Shown here piece after piece: positions 6,798-9,858 of a stretch of 9,858 nt of DNA. Under the pieces are notes generated by a model. That model was not told where the DNA came from, ran no database searches, and saw only the letters and a program-made list of their open reading frames with translations. Positions within the stretch are counted from its first letter, which is position 1. The number at the start of each line of letters is the position of its first letter. The position numbers and the translations under genes were made by a program. Source of the stretch: an uncultured Eubacteriales bacterium (GTDB lineage Bacteria; Bacillota; Clostridia; Christensenellales; Aristaeellaceae); contig CACZOT010000242.1 of NCBI GenBank assembly GCA_902782795.1, positions 1 to 9,858 of the forward strand, read 5' to 3'.

Positions 6798-6836
6798 AAA
6801 AAAAGGGAGCGGCTTTGAGGGCCGCTCTCGTTTTTT
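6798..6836. terminator. Bidirectional intrinsic terminator between convergent genes
   Basis: gagcggc (6807-6813) pairs with gccgctc (6821-6827) around a seven-base loop. It is flanked by seven A on the left (6798-6804) and six T on the right (6831-6836), so both strands end in a U-run. It serves the SH3 gene on the plus strand and the four-gene minus-strand operon, whose last stop is at 6849. Confidence 0.85.
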
Positions 6837-6848
6837 GTATTTGGGCGC

Positions 6849-7532
6849 TTATTTGGACGAGGTGGGCAGATAGCGCTTCAGGGCCGCCGCGAGCGCGGAG
6901 GCGGGCATGGTCTGCAGGTACACGCGGCCGGGGCCGGTGACGACGGTGTTGAAGAGGCCTTCGCCGCCGAACAGAGCGTTCTTCACGCCGGGCACGGCGC
7001 GCACTTCCATCTGGCAGGTGGCATCCATGGCGGCCAGGGAGCCCGTGTCCACGACGAGGCTCTGGCCCGCGGCGAGGTCGTACTCCATCACGTGGCCGTC
7101 GAATTCCGCAAAGGCGATGCCGCGGCCGGAGAGCTTCTGGAGGACGAAGCCTTCGCCGCCGAACATGCCCGCGGCGAACTTCTTCTGGAAGAATACGCTG
7201 GTCTCGATCGTTTCCTCGCTGGCGAGGTAGCCGCCCTTCTGGAGGATGAGCTCTTTGCCCGGGCCGATCTCAAAGGCGCGGATGGAGCCGGGGAAGCAGG
7301 AGCCGAAGGCGATCATGCCCTCGCCGCCCTTGGCCGTGTAGCGGTTGCGGAACATGGCTTCGCCCGCGAACATCCGCCCGAGCGCGCGGCCGATGCCGCC
7401 GCCGGTGGTGGTCTCCATCTGCATGTTGGGGCTCATCCAGCTCATGCTGCCCCGCTCCGTGACCATGCTCTCGCCGCTGGCCAGCGTGCAGACGACGACG
7501 GGAAGGGTGTCTCCTTGGATCTCATAGCGCAT
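6849..7532 (-). CDS. AIM24 / TIGR00266 family protein
   Basis: A 227-residue, glycine-rich all-beta protein of the AIM24 (TIGR00266) family, a tryptophan-RNA-binding-attenuator-like fold whose bacterial role is unknown. Characteristic elements are MSWMSPNMQMET (30-41), the repeated FGGEGFVLQ (124-132) and FGGEGLFNTVVTGPG (188-202), and the VYLQTM strand near 204-209. The length fits the family. No signal peptide or membrane helix is seen, so it is presumably cytosolic. The ATG has agaggg six bases upstream. It is the last gene of the minus-strand operon, 21 bases past the DusB stop, and is followed by the shared terminator. Family assignment is confident; function cannot be stated. Confidence 0.9.
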   Translation of the reverse strand: MRYEIQGDTLPVVVCTLASGESMVTERGSMSWMSPNMQMETTTGGGIGRALGRMFAGEAMFRNRYTAKGGEGMIAFGSCFPGSIRAFEIGPGKELILQKGGYLASEETIETSVFFQKKFAAGMFGGEGFVLQKLSGRGIAFAEFDGHVMEYDLAAGQSLVVDTGSLAAMDATCQMEVRAVPGVKNALFGGEGLFNTVVTGPGRVYLQTMPASALAAALKRYLPTSSK

Positions 7533-7553
7533 AGCGATCCCTCTTTCTCGATG

Positions 7554-8525
7554 TTATATGGTGGTCCGTCCCCCAGGAACGGGGAATCCGAGCAGAGCCT
7601 CTTCGACCTCGGCGCGGGTCTTGAGGCGCATGATGCGTGTGCGCAGAGCGGCCGCCCCGCGGATGCCGTGCAGATACCAGGCGATGTGTTTGCGCGCCTC
7701 GATGACGCCCCAGCTCTCGCCCATCTCCTCGCAGAGCAGGCCGAGGTGGCGGATCGCGCCGGCGATGCGCTCGGCGGGGGAGGGCGGCGCGTCCTCGCCC
7801 CGAAGGATATCGCGGAAGACCCAGGGGTTCCCGCAGGCGCCCCGGCCCACCATGACCGCGTCGCAGCCGGTTTCTTCCAGGACGGCCCGGGCGTCGGCGG
7901 CGGAGCGGACGTCCCCGTTGGCGATCACAGGCACGGCCACGGCCTCCTTGACGGCGCGCATGACGGAGCGGTCCGCTTGGCCGGAATACTGCTGCTCGCG
8001 CGTGCGGCCATGGATGGCGACGGCGTCCGCGCCCATCTCGGCGCAGATACGGGCCACCTCCGGCGCGTTGATATGCTCCGGATCCCACCCTGAGCGTAGC
8101 TTGACCGTGACCGGGCAGGAGACGCTCCCCCGCACGGCGGAGACGATCTCGCCGCAGAGCGCGGGCTCGCGCAGAAGGGCGGAGCCGGAGCCGCCGCTGG
8201 TCACCTTGCGGGCCGGACAGCCCATGTTGATATCGATAAAGGCGAAGCCGCGCGCCTCGAGAGAGGCGGCGGCGCGGGCGAAATACTCCGGTTCGCGGCC
8301 GAAGAGCTGTACGCCCACCACGCCCTCCTCCGCCCTGCGGACGAGGAGCCGGTCGATGGCGGCGGCGTTCTCCGGCGCGCACAGGTACCCCTGGGCGTTC
8401 ACCATCTCCGTGACGGACCAGGCCGCGCCGTACTCGTGGCAGAGGCGGCGCATGACCGTATCGCTCACGCCCGCCATGGGCGCAAGGGCCGCGCCGGCGG
8501 GCAGGTCCAGATTCCCGATGCGCAT
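7554..8525 (-). CDS. dusB: tRNA-dihydrouridine synthase, DusB type
   Basis: FMN- and NADPH-dependent enzyme that reduces specific uridines in the tRNA D-loop to dihydrouridine. The 323-residue length is typical. A TIM-barrel with the family motifs in order is visible: LAPMAGVSD (14-22), INMGCPARKV (99-108) with catalytic Cys103, VKLRSGW (141-147) with the FMN-contacting lysine, IHGRTREQQYSG (171-182), IANGDV (201-206) and the phosphate-binding MVGRGACGNPW (225-235). The C-terminal helical tRNA-binding domain follows from about 245. MGCPARKV and the overall length favour DusB over DusA or DusC. The ATG at 8525 has gggag about 11 bases upstream, inside the end of the preceding gene, and only six bases separate the two genes, so they are co-transcribed. 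Confidence 0.95.
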   Translation of the reverse strand: MRIGNLDLPAGAALAPMAGVSDTVMRRLCHEYGAAWSVTEMVNAQGYLCAPENAAAIDRLLVRRAEEGVVGVQLFGREPEYFARAAASLEARGFAFIDINMGCPARKVTSGGSGSALLREPALCGEIVSAVRGSVSCPVTVKLRSGWDPEHINAPEVARICAEMGADAVAIHGRTREQQYSGQADRSVMRAVKEAVAVPVIANGDVRSAADARAVLEETGCDAVMVGRGACGNPWVFRDILRGEDAPPSPAERIAGAIRHLGLLCEEMGESWGVIEARKHIAWYLHGIRGAAALRTRIMRLKTRAEVEEALLGFPVPGGRTTI

Positions 8526-8531
8526 AGGGCG

Positions 8532-8921
8532 TCAGTCTCCCGAAGTGATCATTTCCCGCAGCTCGACCTCGGGCAGCTGCCCGCGGAGGATGTAGGCCAG
8601 GCCCATATCGCTCCCGCGGCCGCGCGGCATGCCCAGCACCACGGCGCAGGCCTCGCACTTGCGCGCGAAGGAGACGATGGCGCCGGGCACGTCGTCGGAA
8701 TGGGTGAGGGTCATGTCCGCGCCGTTCTCGCGAGAGACCTGGTAGAGGTACTCCAGCGCGGCGGCCTCGTCCTCGCTGCCGAGGAAGCGCTGGCCGGTGC
8801 GGGCGACGTGCAGAACGCTCAGCTCGCAGCGGCGCTCGGAGGCGAGCTCCGCGCCGGCGCGGATGAGCTTTTCACAGGTGCGCTGCCCGGTGACGCAGAC
8901 GAGCACATGCTTCGCAGCCAT
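8532..8921 (-). CDS. UspA-like (universal stress protein fold) small protein
   Basis: A 129-residue single-domain protein of the universal stress protein fold, close in style to the Usp segment of KdpD sensor kinases: strand HVLVCVTG (5-12), CEKLIRAGAELA (16-27), LSVLHV (34-39) and the late strand AVVLGMPRGRG (93-103). The usual ATP-binding signature, Gly-2X-Gly-9X-Gly-Ser/Thr, is only partly present, so nucleotide binding is doubtful. Start choice: ATG at 8921 is used, but an in-frame TTG at 8927 is seven bases from the best site (aaggag), against 13 for the ATG. The TTG would overlap the upstream stop as TTGA, giving two more residues. Either way it is translationally coupled to the preceding membrane-protein gene. 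Role unknown; the operon gives no clear hint. Confidence 0.8.
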   Translation of the reverse strand: MAAKHVLVCVTGQRTCEKLIRAGAELASERRCELSVLHVARTGQRFLGSEDEAAALEYLYQVSRENGADMTLTHSDDVPGAIVSFARKCEACAVVLGMPRGRGSDMGLAYILRGQLPEVELREMITSGD

Positions 8922-8923
8922 GG

Positions 8924-9400
8924 TCAAAGGCGTTCTCCTTCCGAGAGGACTTCCCAGCCGGTGACGAAATTGCCGTAGGATTCGAGCTTGATCTTCTGCC
9001 CCGCGGAGAAGACGGGCAGGGGTTTGTCGTCGTCCCAGTAGAAGAGGCGCTGGTCCTCGCCTGCCTCGTCCAGGGAGGCGCTCAGATCGTGGATGGCGAC
9101 GCCGTCCACCGTGCGGACGCTGTCGGCCAGGGAGACGAAATAGCACTCCGTCTCGCGGCGGCGGCCGGTGCGCATGTTCTCCAGGAAGCGGTTGTAGCGG
9201 AACCAGGGCAGGAACCGCACCACATAGCAGGTGTAGACCACCCACAGGCCCAGGATGGTGCCGAAGATGGCCAGATAGCGGTTGCGGATGGCCAGGCCTG
9301 TGCACAGCAGGGCGACGGTCACGGCCAGAAGCCCCAGGACGAGCCCGAGCTCGCGGCGCATGCCGGAAGAGGCGGCGCGGTAATCGGAATCGGTATACAT
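8924..9400 (-). CDS. Small membrane protein, two TM helices and a beta-rich tail; function unknown
   Basis: A 158-residue protein that I do not recognise. A short charged N-terminus is followed by two hydrophobic helices (about 18-38 and 42-64) joined by the tight turn IRNRY, then a basic stretch (YNRFLENMRTGRRRE) and a probably beta-rich soluble tail from about 85, with LFYWDDDKPLPVFSAGQKIK and GNFVTGWEVL near the end. Both tails should lie on the same side, probably cytosolic. The ATG at 9400 is chosen because aaggag lies ten bases upstream. An in-frame ATG at 9451 coincides with the predicted transcription start and has no ribosome site. It is the first gene of the four-gene minus-strand operon and its stop overlaps or abuts the UspA-like start. 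Confidence 0.75.
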   Translation of the reverse strand: MYTDSDYRAASSGMRRELGLVLGLLAVTVALLCTGLAIRNRYLAIFGTILGLWVVYTCYVVRFLPWFRYNRFLENMRTGRRRETECYFVSLADSVRTVDGVAIHDLSASLDEAGEDQRLFYWDDDKPLPVFSAGQKIKLESYGNFVTGWEVLSEGERL

Positions 9401-9456
9401 GGCAAAACGCTCCTTCGCGGGGCGGGATCGCCGTAGCGCCCGTCCCTCCATATGGT

Positions 9457-9485
9457 ACTATACGATGAAACCGCCCGGCTGTAAA
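9457..9485 (-). promoter_or_regulatory. Sigma-A type promoter of the minus-strand operon
   Basis: Read on the minus strand, TTTACA (9485-9480) and TATAGT (9462-9457) are separated by exactly 17 bases. Transcription should begin near 9450, about 50 bases before the ATG at 9400. This supports the shorter start of the first gene and one transcript through to the terminator near 6800. Confidence 0.75.
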
Positions 9486-9566
9486 GCGCCTGCGGGGAAA
9501 GTTCATAATTCATTTGGAAATGCGCCGCAATCTGCCGCGTTCATTCTGTTGGAGGAAGGCGAGCTG

Positions 9567-9625
9567 AAAAGACAGCAAAAAAGCCGGTGTTCCTCTATCA
9601 CCGGCTTTCTTGCTGTCTTTTTTTT
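9567..9625. terminator. Long hairpin terminator, active in both directions by structure
   Basis: aaagccggtg (9580-9589) pairs with caccggcttt (9599-9608) around a nine-base loop. gacagcaa (9571-9578) pairs with ttgctgtc (9610-9617), and AAAA (9567-9570) with TTTT (9618-9621). That makes 22 pairs with a single A-C mismatch. Eight T end the plus-strand side (9618-9625). On the minus strand the inner GC stem is followed by a U-rich stretch, so it can end the partial gene whose stop is at 9632, seven bases away. Confidence 0.85.
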
Positions 9626-9631
9626 GCAGAA

Positions 9632-9858
9632 TTACTTTATAGTGAGAGGATACATATCTTCAAAGAGAACGACAGTTGAATCGTCGATATAATCCCATAC
9701 ATGATGTGAAATCAATTGCTGACTGATAGCCTTTATTGTGCTTTCGAGTTCCTCCTGCTCGAGATCAAAGGAGATAGAGCTATACTCAAATGTGAGTTTG
9801 ACGGAAACATTTTCGCATTGAGACAGTGCTTCAACCAGAAGTTTTCCCCTTTGCCCCA
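9632..9858 (-). CDS. 3' end of an unrecognised AT-rich gene (5' end outside window)
   Basis: On the minus strand one frame stays open from the window edge (first full codon at 9856) to a TAA at 9634-9632, giving 74 residues. The other two minus frames contain stops. The fragment is acidic and mixed alpha/beta in look: VSVKLTFEYSSISFDLEQEE, then a helix-like stretch STIKAISQQLISHHVW, then DYIDDSTVVLFEDMYPLTIK at the end. I do not recognise the family. Composition is about 40% GC by hand count, against roughly 65% in the rest of the window, and codon use is AT-rich, which suggests later acquisition. The strong hairpin just past the stop supports a real gene end. Confidence 0.6.
   Translation of the reverse strand, partial: GQRGKLLVEALSQCENVSVKLTFEYSSISFDLEQEELESTIKAISQQLISHHVWDYIDDSTVVLFEDMYPLTIK

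Noticed and set aside
9401..9451. Longer start (ATG at 9451) for the small two-TM protein
   Set aside because: That ATG coincides with the predicted transcription start and lacks a ribosome site; the ATG at 9400 has aaggag ten bases upstream.
9399..9692. Plus-strand open frame covering the minus-strand promoter and the long hairpin
   Set aside because: It overlaps a promoter and a terminator on the opposite strand, shows low-complexity sequence from the hairpin, and conflicts with the minus-strand partial gene.
1..9858. CRISPR array, tRNA or rRNA genes, transposase
   Set aside because: No regularly spaced direct repeats, no tRNA-like cloverleaf or rRNA segment and no transposase motif were seen on either strand.

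Overview
The window looks like a chromosomal stretch from a GC-rich Firmicute, most likely a gut-type member of the Clostridia. The basis is strong purine-rich ribosome binding sites, intrinsic terminators, sigma-A type promoters, and a mix of families common there (CotH kinase, VTC/CYTH, DUF4956, SH3-type secreted protein, AIM24). This placement is inference; no rRNA or species marker is present. By eye the coding DNA is roughly 65% GC, except for the last 227 bases (about 40%).

Left edge (1-537): the C-terminal part of ftsY (SRP receptor GTPase), open at the window edge and closed by an intrinsic terminator. Its first 87 bases are a diverged second copy of bases 226-312, so the G-domain motifs come in the wrong order. 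This is either a real in-frame duplication or a chimeric contig end.

Centre, plus strand (566-6218): a strong promoter, a GC-rich structured leader of about 110 bases, and four closely spaced genes. They encode a membrane-anchored protein with three lamin-tail domains, a chitobiase-type beta domain and a CotH kinase domain; a VTC/CYTH triphosphate-tunnel enzyme (candidate polyphosphate polymerase); a DUF4956 membrane protein; and a TVP38/TMEM64 (VTT, DedA superfamily) membrane protein. A cluster of palindromes sits inside the operon between the second and third genes, and a terminator closes it. Together these suggest an envelope phosphate-transfer or polyphosphate-linked surface system. It is the most interesting part of the window, but its function is inferred only.

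Plus strand (6219-6836): one small secreted protein with two SH3-like domains, ended by a hairpin terminator shared with the convergent operon.

Right, minus strand (9485 down to 6849): a sigma-A promoter drives four tightly packed genes. In transcription order they are a small two-TM membrane protein of unknown function, a short UspA-like protein, a DusB-type tRNA-dihydrouridine synthase and an AIM24/TIGR00266 protein.

Right edge (9567-9858): a very long near-perfect hairpin terminator and the 3' end of an unrecognised, AT-rich minus-strand gene that runs out of the window.
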